49,596 nt of DNA from Candidatus Aquitaenariimonas noxiae (GTDB taxonomy: Bacteria; Omnitrophota; Gorgyraeia; Aquitaenariimonadales; Aquitaenariimonadaceae): the NCBI GenBank assembly GCA_002780005.1, contig PEWV01000018.1, positions 842 to 50,437 of the forward strand, read 5' to 3'. Both the position numbers and the translations under genes were made by a program. The stretch's first letter is position 1; each line of letters begins with the position of its first letter. The notes under the pieces are model-generated. The model did no database searches and was not told the DNA's origin. It worked only from the letters and a program-made list of their open reading frames with translations. Shown piece by piece: positions 17,668 to 26,046 of the stretch.

Positions 17668-17695
17668 GTATAGCCTATAATCAAGGAAAAGTAAA
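17668..17695 (-). promoter_or_regulatory. Sigma-70-type promoter ahead of the riboswitch
   Basis: TTTACT (17690-17695) and TATACT (17668-17673) are separated by 17 bases. A TATAAT at 17661-17666 is an alternative -10. The start would fall about 30 bases before the aptamer, in the gap after the gspE stop, so the riboswitch operon can be transcribed without gspE. Confidence 0.6.
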
Positions 17696-17730
17696 GGCCA
17701 AAATTTAGCTTTTTTATGTGCTAATATCGG

Positions 17731-19431
17731 TTACTCTTTAGTTACGCGTATTACTTCTTCTGGCGTTGTAATGCCCATGAGGATCTTCTCCCACCCATCC
17801 ATGCGAAGGGTGCGCATACCAAGCGAAATAGCCTTCTTTCGTATCTGGTCTGCCGAAGATTTTTTTAAGACGAGTTCTTCTATAGGTTTGGTTAATAGCA
17901 TAATTTCATAAATCGCTGTCCTGCCCTTATAGCCGGTAAACTTGCAGTATTCGCACCCCTTGCCTGCGTAAAACTTCTTACCCTTGCTTTTTTCTATCGG
18001 GATGCCTAACTCCTTTTTTACGCTTTTTTCAAGTTTAATTTCTTTCTTGCACTTCTTACATATGATCCTTACAAGGCGTTGCGCTACAACGGCGTTGATA
18101 GAACTCGCGGCCAAAAATGGTTCTACTGACATATCCAACAGGCGCGTCATGGCTCCGGGCGCATCATTTGTATGGATTGTGCTGAAAACCAAATGGCCGG
18201 TAAGGGCTGCTCGTATGGTAATTTCGACTGTCTCATAATCCCTGACTTCTCCTACCATCATTATGTCCGGGTCATGCCTAAGCATGCTCCTCAAGCCGGT
18301 CGCAAAATCAAGTCCTATTTTTGGCTGAACTTGAATTTGCGTGATCCCTTTCATGCGGTATTCTATAGGGTCTTCGATCGTAATAATTTTTTTCTCTTTA
18401 GTATTTATCCTGTTCAGGCACGCGTAAAGCGTCGTGGTCTTACCGCTCCCGGTAGGCCCGGTTACAAAAATTATACCGTGCGGCTTCTTTATCATCGATT
18501 CGATTAATTTTAGGTCCTGCGGAAGGAACCCAAGGCCTTCTAGGTCAAAGAGCATCTTTGTCGGGAGAATTCTTATGTCAACGCCTTCTCCGTGAGCGGT
18601 AGGCAGGACAGAAACCCTTAAATCTAATTCTTCATTTTTTACTTTTATTTTTATTCTTCCGTCTTGGGGAAGGCGGCGTTCAGCTATGTTAAGATTTGCC
18701 ATGATTTTTATTCTTGAAACAATCGCTGACTGGAAATGTTTGATCGCATGCGGGATCGTCATATCATAAAGGAGCCCATCAATTCTATATCTCACAATTA
18801 ATTCATCTTCATATGGTTCTATGTGAATATCTGTAGCCCTATCATTATACGCTTGAAATAGTATCTGATTTACAAAATTGATCATTGATGCATCTTCAGT
18901 CAATTCACCGATATCTTTGGTTTCTTGCAAAGAAAATCTCATTTCTTCTGATGCGCCGCCGCTTTCGGCTATCATTTTTTCTATAGTGTCGGCCCCCACC
19001 CCGTAATAGGTTCTTATTGCTTCCAGTATATCTATTTCCCCGGCTAAAACAGGTTCTATATCGCAGGATAAGAGTAGCTTTAAATCATCTAAAGTATGAA
19101 TATCCGTGGGATCTGTAACGGCCACGATCAAAGTATTGCCTTTTTCTTTTATAGGCATAAGTTTATAATGGCAGGCAAATTTGGCGGACACCCTTTTAAT
19201 AACAGAAGGGTCTATTTTAAGTTCTTTGATCTTTGTATATTTAACATTAAGATATTTTGCAAGAACGGGCATCAGTTTCTCTTCTGTCAAAAAGCCCAAT
19301 TTTAGCAGGATCTTATCCAGAGATTCATGCGTCTTCTTCTGCTCTTGAATGGCTTCTTTCAGCTGATCTGTAGCAATTAATTTACTATCAACTAACATTT
19401 CGCCAAGTGAAATATTTTTTTTAATACCCAT
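17731..19431 (-). CDS. gspE: Type II secretion / type IV pilus assembly ATPase (GspE/PilB family)
   Basis: 566 residues. The N-terminal domain (about 7 to 150) resembles the MshEN/T2SSE-N fold: SLGEMLVDSKLI and a second SLDKILLKLGFL motif with LxxxL spacing. Such domains bind c-di-GMP in some relatives, but the usual first-motif Arg and Gly are replaced by Ser here. The ATPase core has Walker A GPTGSGKT (325-332), an Asp box EDPIEY, Walker B DPDIMMVGEVRD (387-398) and a His box GHLVFSTIHTND. A zinc tetracysteine site is at C458, C461, C493 and C496. The protein would power secretion pseudopilus assembly from the cytoplasmic face. GspE and PilB are hard to tell apart; gspC next door favours GspE. 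It has its own promoter and a GAGG ribosome site. Confidence 0.88.
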   Translation of the reverse strand: MGIKKNISLGEMLVDSKLIATDQLKEAIQEQKKTHESLDKILLKLGFLTEEKLMPVLAKYLNVKYTKIKELKIDPSVIKRVSAKFACHYKLMPIKEKGNTLIVAVTDPTDIHTLDDLKLLLSCDIEPVLAGEIDILEAIRTYYGVGADTIEKMIAESGGASEEMRFSLQETKDIGELTEDASMINFVNQILFQAYNDRATDIHIEPYEDELIVRYRIDGLLYDMTIPHAIKHFQSAIVSRIKIMANLNIAERRLPQDGRIKIKVKNEELDLRVSVLPTAHGEGVDIRILPTKMLFDLEGLGFLPQDLKLIESMIKKPHGIIFVTGPTGSGKTTTLYACLNRINTKEKKIITIEDPIEYRMKGITQIQVQPKIGLDFATGLRSMLRHDPDIMMVGEVRDYETVEITIRAALTGHLVFSTIHTNDAPGAMTRLLDMSVEPFLAASSINAVVAQRLVRIICKKCKKEIKLEKSVKKELGIPIEKSKGKKFYAGKGCEYCKFTGYKGRTAIYEIMLLTKPIEELVLKKSSADQIRKKAISLGMRTLRMDGWEKILMGITTPEEVIRVTKE

Positions 19432-19458
19432 ATCGACCTCTTTTGGCTATTTATATCG

Positions 19459-19487
19459 AGTATATCCAAAAAGTACAGATATATCAA
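19459..19487 (-). promoter_or_regulatory. Promoter for gspE
   Basis: TTGATA (19482-19487) and TATACT (19459-19464) with a 17-base spacer lie in the 76-bp gap between alr and gspE. This is close to the sigma-70 consensus. It marks the boundary between the housekeeping run and the secretion locus. Confidence 0.7.
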
Positions 19488-19507
19488 CAGATTTTATAGC
19501 ATGCCGC

Positions 19508-20629
19508 TTAATTTTTGTATAACCTCGGCACCCGGCTGCCTATCGCGCAAACTATTTCGTAAGGTATTGTACTGCAAAGCCTGGCAAGCTCTTCCGCTGT
19601 AATTGTATCATCTCTCTGCTTGCCTATCAAAACCACATCGTCGCCGATCTTAACATCTTTGATCTGTCCGACATTTATCATAGTCTGGTCCATAGTAACT
19701 TTTCCTACAACAGGCGCCCGCATACCTCTTACTAGAACTTCTCCCTTATTAGAAAGTATTCTCCCGTAACCATCCCCATAACCTATTGGAAGAGTGGCAA
19801 TCTTAGTATGCCGCTCTGTAATATAGGTCCTGCCGTAACTTATCGACCTGCCAGGAGGAGTTTCCTTGAGATACACGATCTTGGTTTTAAGGCTCAAAGC
19901 CGGCTTAAGCTTTATCTTGTTTGCGAAACCTCTCTTTGGATACATTCCGTAAATAATCAAGCCCGGCCTTACTAAATTCAGATGAGACTTTAAAAACCCT
20001 ATTGTGCCAATGCTGTTGGCGGCGTGTTTGTATTTTATTTCTATGCCTCTTTCGCGCAGATCTTTTAATACGTCCCTGAACGAGTCAAACTGATATTGAG
20101 TAAAGAATTTATCCCTGCCGGCGCTTGAAAAATGCGTATATATTCCTTCAACTTCAAGATGTTTACGTTTTAACACTTCCTTAATAAACTGAACCGCATC
20201 CGTATACCAAATCCCTATCCTTCCCATGCCGGTATCGACTTTGACATGAACTTTTATTTTCCTTTTTCCTTTTGGTGCAGCATCGAGAGCTTTTAATAAT
20301 TCATTCGTGCAAAGAGTTAGCGTTATGTCTTTATTTAAAATCGGTTCAAGCTCCGAAGGAAGTATGGACCCTAAAACCAGGATCGGGGTTTTTATATTAG
20401 CTTCCCTTATCGCAACGGCCTCGTCAACAGTGGCCACCCCTAGGTAATTGACCCCGCTTTTGCTCAAAATCTTAGAGACCTCAACGATGCCGTGGCCGTA
20501 AGCATTGGCTTTAACAACTGCCATAACAGCTGTGGAAGGGTTTATTAATTTCTTTATTTCGTTAAGGTTGTGCTTTATCGCGCTTAGATCTATTTCGCAA
20601 ACTGTAGGCCTATAAGTCGAAGGCTTCAT
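19508..20629 (-). CDS. alr: Alanine racemase
   Basis: 373 residues; converts L- to D-alanine for peptidoglycan using PLP. The ATG at 20629 overlaps the tsaB stop as ATGA, so it is preferred over an upstream GTG at 20644, which lacks ribosome-site spacing. Lys40 in VVKANAYGHG is the expected Schiff-base lysine and Tyr265 in SISYGRTY the second catalytic base. VDTGMGRIG, HAANSIG and RPGLIIYG are typical family motifs. Length matches the family. In Bacillus-like genomes rimI and tsaD follow tsaB at this place; here alr does. Confidence 0.95.
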   Translation of the reverse strand: MKPSTYRPTVCEIDLSAIKHNLNEIKKLINPSTAVMAVVKANAYGHGIVEVSKILSKSGVNYLGVATVDEAVAIREANIKTPILVLGSILPSELEPILNKDITLTLCTNELLKALDAAPKGKRKIKVHVKVDTGMGRIGIWYTDAVQFIKEVLKRKHLEVEGIYTHFSSAGRDKFFTQYQFDSFRDVLKDLRERGIEIKYKHAANSIGTIGFLKSHLNLVRPGLIIYGMYPKRGFANKIKLKPALSLKTKIVYLKETPPGRSISYGRTYITERHTKIATLPIGYGDGYGRILSNKGEVLVRGMRAPVVGKVTMDQTMINVGQIKDVKIGDDVVLIGKQRDDTITAEELARLCSTIPYEIVCAIGSRVPRLYKN

Positions 20630-21303
20630 TTTCCTATATTGCACTCCCTTGAATGTAGATATAATGGGATAATATCAAATGAATTATCCGTCTTTCCTTT
20701 TTTTAATTCTTCCCATCCAAGCATCGCAACATTTTCTGATCTGGGAAGCCATAATCTTTTAGGGGCTAATACCGCTTTTTCTTTTTTTATCTTCTCTATT
20801 ATTTTACCATAAAATATGATCCCGTTACCTATAAATAATGTATGTTTATTTATTTTTTTCAAAAGCTCTTCTACTGTTAATAATAAATATTTCGATTTTC
20901 TCACAAGTCCTTTCGCCTTACGCTCGTATAGGGCAGCGTAGAGCATCCCCTTCTTTGCGTCAATTATGGGGCAAATGGTTCCCGGATAATAATAGGCATT
21001 ATGAGCGATCACATCTAATGTGGGCACGCCTACTACGGGTTTATTCTTAACTATAGCTAATGCTTTAGCTGTAGTAACGCCTACCCGCAATCCGGTAAAA
21101 GAACCCGGCCCTATCGCCACAGCGAAACCGTCAATATTATCTATAGTCAACGATACGCTCTTAAGCAATTCTTTTATAGTGGGAATGAGATCCTGGGAGT
21201 GCCGCAGGCCAAAAATCTTATCGCAACCTATCAGAAGCTTGCCGTCTTCTGCTATAGCTATCCCCAAAGATTCAGTCGATGTATCTATGCCGAGTACTTT
21301 CAT
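20626..21303 (-). CDS. tsaB: tRNA t6A37 biosynthesis protein TsaB
   Basis: 225 residues with an ASKHA-fold start (MKVLGIDTSTESLGIAI) and the TsaB signature GPGSFTGLRVGVTTAKALA. TsaB is the non-catalytic partner of TsaD in threonylcarbamoyl transfer to A37 of ANN-decoding tRNAs. It overlaps tsaE by four bases (ATGA) and alr by four bases, indicating translational coupling. tsaD is not in this window and must be elsewhere. Confidence 0.95.
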   Translation of the reverse strand: MKVLGIDTSTESLGIAIAEDGKLLIGCDKIFGLRHSQDLIPTIKELLKSVSLTIDNIDGFAVAIGPGSFTGLRVGVTTAKALAIVKNKPVVGVPTLDVIAHNAYYYPGTICPIIDAKKGMLYAALYERKAKGLVRKSKYLLLTVEELLKKINKHTLFIGNGIIFYGKIIEKIKKEKAVLAPKRLWLPRSENVAMLGWEELKKGKTDNSFDIIPLYLHSRECNIGK

Positions 21304-21758
21304 TTTATTTTTCCTAAAAGTTCTTTGTATCTGGCGCCTTTTGGAATAAGTTTTATCAATCGCTCATTAACATCTTTAAAATACATTTCTATTCTTATAT
21401 GCTCTTTAGGCAAAAGATAAGACATTTTATCAGCCCATTCTATCACGCATATGCCATCTGACCCTACATATTCTTCATACCCTGTCGTATCCAATTCAGA
21501 AATATCTTCTAATCTATATAGGTCCATATGAAAGAGGGGTATCCTGCCGGCGTGCTCCTTTATGATCACAAATGAAGGGCTATTTACGTATTTTGCTGTC
21601 TTTACGCCCAGGCCTTCCGCTATACCTTTTGTGAATGTGGTCTTGCCGCTGCCCAATTCTCCGATCAAAGCTAGCACATCGCCTTTCGTAAGAAAAGAGG
21701 CTATCTTTTTACCTAATTTTTCGGTCTCGCTTGGGCTTTTAGAAATAAATGCCTTCAT
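21300..21758 (-). CDS. tsaE: tRNA t6A37 biosynthesis ATPase TsaE
   Basis: 152 residues, the usual family length. The P-loop GELGSGKTT (about 33 to 41) and the FHMDLYRLED and VIEWADK motifs are characteristic. TsaE hydrolyses ATP to reset the TsaB-TsaD complex during t6A synthesis. No clear Shine-Dalgarno sequence precedes the ATG: the sequence is A/T-only, next to a foldback repeat. That is unusual among its neighbours and may mean leaderless or weak initiation. Confidence 0.95.
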   Translation of the reverse strand: MKAFISKSPSETEKLGKKIASFLTKGDVLALIGELGSGKTTFTKGIAEGLGVKTAKYVNSPSFVIIKEHAGRIPLFHMDLYRLEDISELDTTGYEEYVGSDGICVIEWADKMSYLLPKEHIRIEMYFKDVNERLIKLIPKGARYKELLGKIK

Positions 21759-21777
21759 TTAAATATTTTTTTTAAAA

Positions 21778-21848
21778 TGATTACAGTGATTATACGCCAA
21801 CAAATTTCGAAAGAAGATTACAATGATAAAACCAAATCACTGTAATCA
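21778..21848. repeat. GATTACA-type foldback repeat upstream of tsaE
   Basis: TGATTACAGTGATT (21778-21791) and its exact reverse complement AATCACTGTAATCA (21835-21848) flank a 43-base spacer that holds a related AGATTACAATGAT. The same core occurs in the 35.2 kb gap, so this looks like a dispersed intergenic repeat family. The rest of the 148-bp gap is AT-rich with no clear promoter. Confidence 0.8.
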
Positions 21849-21906
21849 AATTTACACATTATTAATAGCATAGCATCACTGTCATCATTGTATATATAAT
21901 AAGGGG

Positions 21907-22818
21907 TTAGAAATGCCTAAAACCTTTCCCGTATATATTCTCTTTGTCGCCGCCCTTCCCTACAAACTCTACAAGCCCTTTATCTGAGGCAATTTTTCCT
22001 ATCTTGGAGAGCTTAATTTTATAAGGCCATTTTTTAACAAGCGCCTTGACCCTATTTTCTGAAATAGTGAATAGAAGCTCAAAATCTTCGCCGTCAAATA
22101 ACGCATTGGCGATATTGCATTTCTTATTTATCGGTATCAGCTTTTCTTCCACATAGGCCCCGACTCCGCTTGCTTCTGCGATCTGTGTGAGGTCACTAGC
22201 CAAACCGTCTGAGATGTCTATCATTGAATTGATCCGAAAATTGCTCACTAAATATCTTGCCTCTCTAAGCCTAGGGGTAAACTCCAGATGCCGCTTGGAA
22301 GTATAAGTACCTCCTAAGCTTCCTGTGACAAATATTGAATCGCCGATCTTAGCGCCATTCCGAAAAACAACATGATTTTTTTCAACTTCCCCTATAAGGC
22401 TAACGCTTATTATCAACCTGCCCGAGCTATTCGTATCCCCGCCTACTATAATTACCCCGAATTTTTTTCCCAATTCCTCCATTCCTTTATATAGTTCTTT
22501 CGCAAAGGAAACCTTTAAAGCCGAAGACATCCCGAGCGCGACAACGGCATATTTAGGGATACCGCCCATAGCCGCTATGTCGCTGATGTTCACGGCAATC
22601 GCCTTTCTGCCTATCAAATAGGGCGAGGCCTGGCTAAGTTTAAAATGAACCCCTTCTATAAGCATGTCGGTTGTGGCAAGCAAGTAAGAATCTTTTTTAT
22701 ATTTTATTACCGCGGCATCGTCGCCTATGCCTTTTATGACATTTTTACCGGTATGAACGAGTTTGGCTATTTCTTTTATAAGACCGAATTCGCCTATATC
22801 TGATAATTGTTTTGCCAT
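21907..22818 (-). CDS. thiL: Thiamine-monophosphate kinase
   Basis: 303 residues; phosphorylates thiamine monophosphate to thiamine diphosphate, the last step of thiamine biosynthesis. Visible motifs include GIGDDAAVI (ATP/Mg binding), TTDMLIEGVHF, GGDTNSS and MIDISDGLASDL. The ATG at 22818 follows AAAGGG and lies just after the mtnA stop; a TTG two codons upstream is less likely. The thiL-tsaE-tsaB order is the same as in Bacillus (ydiA-ydiB-ydiC). Confidence 0.94.
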   Translation of the reverse strand: MAKQLSDIGEFGLIKEIAKLVHTGKNVIKGIGDDAAVIKYKKDSYLLATTDMLIEGVHFKLSQASPYLIGRKAIAVNISDIAAMGGIPKYAVVALGMSSALKVSFAKELYKGMEELGKKFGVIIVGGDTNSSGRLIISVSLIGEVEKNHVVFRNGAKIGDSIFVTGSLGGTYTSKRHLEFTPRLREARYLVSNFRINSMIDISDGLASDLTQIAEASGVGAYVEEKLIPINKKCNIANALFDGEDFELLFTISENRVKALVKKWPYKIKLSKIGKIASDKGLVEFVGKGGDKENIYGKGFRHF

Positions 22819-22820
22819 TT

Positions 22821-23858
22821 TCAACCCTTTAGTTTTCTCAAGCTTTTTATATACGGTTTCCTAAATATCCCCTTCTCTGTAACAATGGCCGTTATCAAAT
22901 CATTCGGCGTGACATCAAAGGCAGGATTATACACCTTTGCATTTATTGGCGCTATTTTTTTACCGAAAACTTCCCTGACTTCGTCGCCCCTTCTCTCTTC
23001 TATTGGAATATCGCCTCCGCATTTCAATCTTAAATCAAAACTCGAACTGGGAGCCACCACATAAAAAGGAATTCTATGATACTTTGCCAATACGGCTAAA
23101 TTATATGTTCCGATCTTATTGGCCGCATCGCCGTTACTTGCAATCCTATCAGTACCCACAAATACTTTATCGACCATCTTTTGGCGCATTAGCGTCGCTG
23201 CCATGCTGTCGCATATCAATGTAGCGTCTATTTTATTCTTTAGAAGCTCCCACATCGTTAATCTCGCACCTTGCAAGAGAGGGCGCGTCTCGCAGGCATA
23301 CACTTTTATGTTCTTTCCTTTTGCCTTTGCCGTATAAACAACTCCCAGCGCAGTTCCATAATCCGAGGTAGCCAAGGCGCCGGCGTTGCATAGTGTAAGT
23401 ATGCGGTCATTGTTTTTTACCAAATCCGAACCGAAAGAACCCATTTTTCTGCACATAACCCGGTCTTCCTTCAATATTCGATTAGCTTCGGCGAGTAAAG
23501 CCTTCTTTATTCTTTCCACAGGCTTTTTCTTCTGGAGATCCAAAACCTTTTCCATCCTTTCCAGTGCCCAGAATAAATTAATAGCGGTAGGCCTTGAAGA
23601 CTTAAGGTATCTAATCTCTTTAATTACATCTTTTTTAAATTGGGCATAAGTTCTAGCTTTCGAAAGCTTTGCCGCAAGCACCGCGCCGAACCCGGCAGCG
23701 ATACCTATGGCAGGGGCTCCTCTGACCCTTAAAGTATATATCGCATCCCATAAAGTTTTTATATCGCTGCAGTATAAATACTTAAGGCTGTGCGGCAACA
23801 GTGTTTGATCAATCAACCTTATTTTCCCGTTTACCCATTTAACGGTCTCGACTCGCAT
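22821..23858 (-). CDS. mtnA: S-methyl-5-thioribose-1-phosphate isomerase
   Basis: 345 residues of the eIF2B-like isomerase family, typical length. RVRGAPAIG, TLCNAGALATSDYGTALG (catalytic Cys) and GTDRIASNGDAANKIGT (catalytic Asp) identify MtnA in the methionine salvage pathway. A GGGGG-type ribosome site precedes the ATG, with a five-base gap from the upstream gene. No other methionine salvage gene is seen, so it might instead act in a shortened salvage route or on ribose-1-phosphate analogues. Confidence 0.93.
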   Translation of the reverse strand: MRVETVKWVNGKIRLIDQTLLPHSLKYLYCSDIKTLWDAIYTLRVRGAPAIGIAAGFGAVLAAKLSKARTYAQFKKDVIKEIRYLKSSRPTAINLFWALERMEKVLDLQKKKPVERIKKALLAEANRILKEDRVMCRKMGSFGSDLVKNNDRILTLCNAGALATSDYGTALGVVYTAKAKGKNIKVYACETRPLLQGARLTMWELLKNKIDATLICDSMAATLMRQKMVDKVFVGTDRIASNGDAANKIGTYNLAVLAKYHRIPFYVVAPSSSFDLRLKCGGDIPIEERRGDEVREVFGKKIAPINAKVYNPAFDVTPNDLITAIVTEKGIFRKPYIKSLRKLKG

Positions 23859-23863
23859 TTATT

Positions 23864-24970
23864 CTACCCCCACATTTTTTTCGCCAGTAAACTTTTGTCC
23901 ACCACAACTGCGCCGTGCGGGCATATTTCGCGACAGCACATACACAGTAAGCATTTCGAATGATCAACTTTGCATTTATGCTCAGCTATCGAGATTGCAC
24001 TTGCCGGACAGGCTTCTTCGCATAATTTACACCGGCGGCACTTGGAATTATCTATATTAATCTTAAATACCATCAAAAGTTTTAATAGCCACGCAATTAA
24101 TTTAGGGGCCCTATTCAAAAGCCTTATTTCAGAAAATCTAAAATCATCCACTTTCACGCTATTTATTGTCTCGCCCAATATATCTATTTTTTCTAAATCA
24201 GCTTCTCCTATTCCCCTATCATGAGCTTCCTTATTTGTGTGCAAATCAAACGGCTCTAATCCTGTAATTTTCATCAAGACGCTATCCACCGCTACGCCGT
24301 CAGTTGAGGCTATTATAAAATCAGTTTCGCGAAGCCTGCCACTGCTAGGCCCGTTTCCGTCCATGCTGACGATAGCGTCCACAATGCTTAAGTCCGGTTT
24401 TCTTATCGAGTACGCATCAACTAAGATAGGGGCCAATTGTTTATTAGACGGCGCAATGCTATGTTGCTTGGCTTTAAATATACCAGGCAACACGCCATAC
24501 ATGTTCTTCACGGCTGCGGTAATAAGCATTATGTCGTGGCTCTTAAACTTTGGAAGCGATATGATCTTATCTGCTTCCAATGCGCAAACGGCGACCGGAT
24601 AACGACCTATTTTTCTAGATTTATCGAACTTGACAAGTGCCACCCCCTCTTCCTGGGCAACCTGCTTTACGCCTGATCTTTCATAAATTTCATCTATATT
24701 TTTACCGAATCCTCCAGGGCTATCGCCGATCATTATATCGCTAGTTATGGCTTTCACTTTTTTTAAAACTGCCCTTATGAACTCAGGGTGGGTATTGACG
24801 CCTTCTTCGGGTTTTCGCGCCGATAAAAAATTCGGTTTTATCAATACCCGCTCGCCCGGTTTTATAAATTTCTCCAATCCACCCAAAAGCTCCAAGACCC
24901 TGCCAAGAGCCTTATCCAGCTCTTCTTTTTGATATCCGTGACATCTGGCAATAGCTACCTGGGTTCTCAT
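23864..24970 (-). CDS. DUF362 protein with C-terminal 2[4Fe-4S] ferredoxin domain
   Basis: 368 residues. The N-terminal 300 form a DUF362 domain (LIKPNFLSARKPEEGVNTHPEF, IGDSPGG, KFKSHDIMLITAAVKNMYGVLPG). The C-terminus carries two Cys motifs, CRRCKLCEEACPASAI and CLLCMCCREICPHGAV, each set for a [4Fe-4S] cluster. No signal peptide, so cytoplasmic. The biochemical role of this family is not settled; an electron-transfer function is the safest reading. The gene sits two bases after the CPBP protease gene and five before mtnA. Confidence 0.88.
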   Translation of the reverse strand: MRTQVAIARCHGYQKEELDKALGRVLELLGGLEKFIKPGERVLIKPNFLSARKPEEGVNTHPEFIRAVLKKVKAITSDIMIGDSPGGFGKNIDEIYERSGVKQVAQEEGVALVKFDKSRKIGRYPVAVCALEADKIISLPKFKSHDIMLITAAVKNMYGVLPGIFKAKQHSIAPSNKQLAPILVDAYSIRKPDLSIVDAIVSMDGNGPSSGRLRETDFIIASTDGVAVDSVLMKITGLEPFDLHTNKEAHDRGIGEADLEKIDILGETINSVKVDDFRFSEIRLLNRAPKLIAWLLKLLMVFKINIDNSKCRRCKLCEEACPASAISIAEHKCKVDHSKCLLCMCCREICPHGAVVVDKSLLAKKMWG

Positions 24971-24972
24971 TT

Positions 24973-26037
24973 TTAATATATCTTCATCTCTTTAAGTAAA
25001 AATATAAACGCCATCATGCCGGTATTATGAATTATATGAACGATTATCGGGCTCACTAAGCTGCCCGTTACCTCATAAAGATAAGCCAAGAGAACACCTA
25101 ATATCATTATAGGAATGAAGCCAATCATATTTGTATGCAACAAGCTAAAGAAGGCTGAAGTTATAAGTATCGCTCGGACGCTACCCATCCTTTTCCTCAA
25201 AGAAGCGAATAGAAAACCTCTGAAAAATATTTCTTCGCATATAGGCCCTAAAATAGTAACGAAGACAGCCGAATAAAAAATGAATATAACGTTTTTCTCT
25301 TCTAAAAACAGTTTCAACACGGGCTCTACCGGAGGTTCGTAATTTACCAATTTGGCGATCCAGACAACCAGTAATAGGGATCCCAGGATCGCTGGCAATG
25401 CAGCGAGATACCCTGAAAGACCGATAAAAATATTCTTAAAAAAACTGGAAACGGACAGGCCTAAGTTCTTTATTTTCTTGCCATATTCTGAGACGACTAC
25501 GTACAGCACAAAGACTATTGCCAGTATGTCAAGGACTGAAGAATTAACCATCATCCGCACATGCTCTTTAGTTTTTATTGCCGGGAAGATATTGTCAAGG
25601 CCGGATTCGCTCAACACAAGGATGTATCCAAAAAAAACAAATAACACCGCGACCTTGCAGACGTCCCACACATTCCAAGTAACTTCTAAATTTTCCTTAG
25701 TTATTTCAAAAGGCGCATTTTTTTTGTTTCGATTAAAAACAAGATAGAAATCTATCATTAAACCAGAAATCACAGAGAACATGACCAATAGGACTAAGAA
25801 GTTAAGTGCGAAAACCACTTCCCTTTTTTCTTTCATAAGAATTTTAAGTTTTTCCTGCGTGAGTGAATAATCATATTTAAAAGATTCTTCCTTTGCCTTT
25901 ATTTCTTTGGATTGTTTAATATGCACTTTAGGCCCGGTTGTTATATTAAGGATATTCACAAAAATTATAAATATGAGGATCCATACATATAATCTTTCTT
26001 TATTTATGAAATTCCTTACATAACCTATCGTCTTCAT
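24973..26037 (-). CDS. CPBP-family intramembrane glutamic protease
   Basis: 354 residues with about eight hydrophobic segments. The C-terminal half holds the CPBP/Abi motifs: CEEIFFRGFLFASLRKR (EExxxR), FFSLLHTN and a late HIIHNTG. These residues form the membrane-embedded active site in the CAAX-protease/Rce1 superfamily. The N-terminal part (one helix, a KESK-rich loop, then several helices) is not recognised. Bacterial members have varied roles, so a substrate cannot be named. It is co-directional with tatD (nine-base gap). Confidence 0.85.
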   Translation of the reverse strand: MKTIGYVRNFINKERLYVWILIFIIFVNILNITTGPKVHIKQSKEIKAKEESFKYDYSLTQEKLKILMKEKREVVFALNFLVLLVMFSVISGLMIDFYLVFNRNKKNAPFEITKENLEVTWNVWDVCKVAVLFVFFGYILVLSESGLDNIFPAIKTKEHVRMMVNSSVLDILAIVFVLYVVVSEYGKKIKNLGLSVSSFFKNIFIGLSGYLAALPAILGSLLLVVWIAKLVNYEPPVEPVLKLFLEEKNVIFIFYSAVFVTILGPICEEIFFRGFLFASLRKRMGSVRAILITSAFFSLLHTNMIGFIPIMILGVLLAYLYEVTGSLVSPIIVHIIHNTGMMAFIFLLKEMKIY

Positions 26038-26046
26038 TATGTTTCC

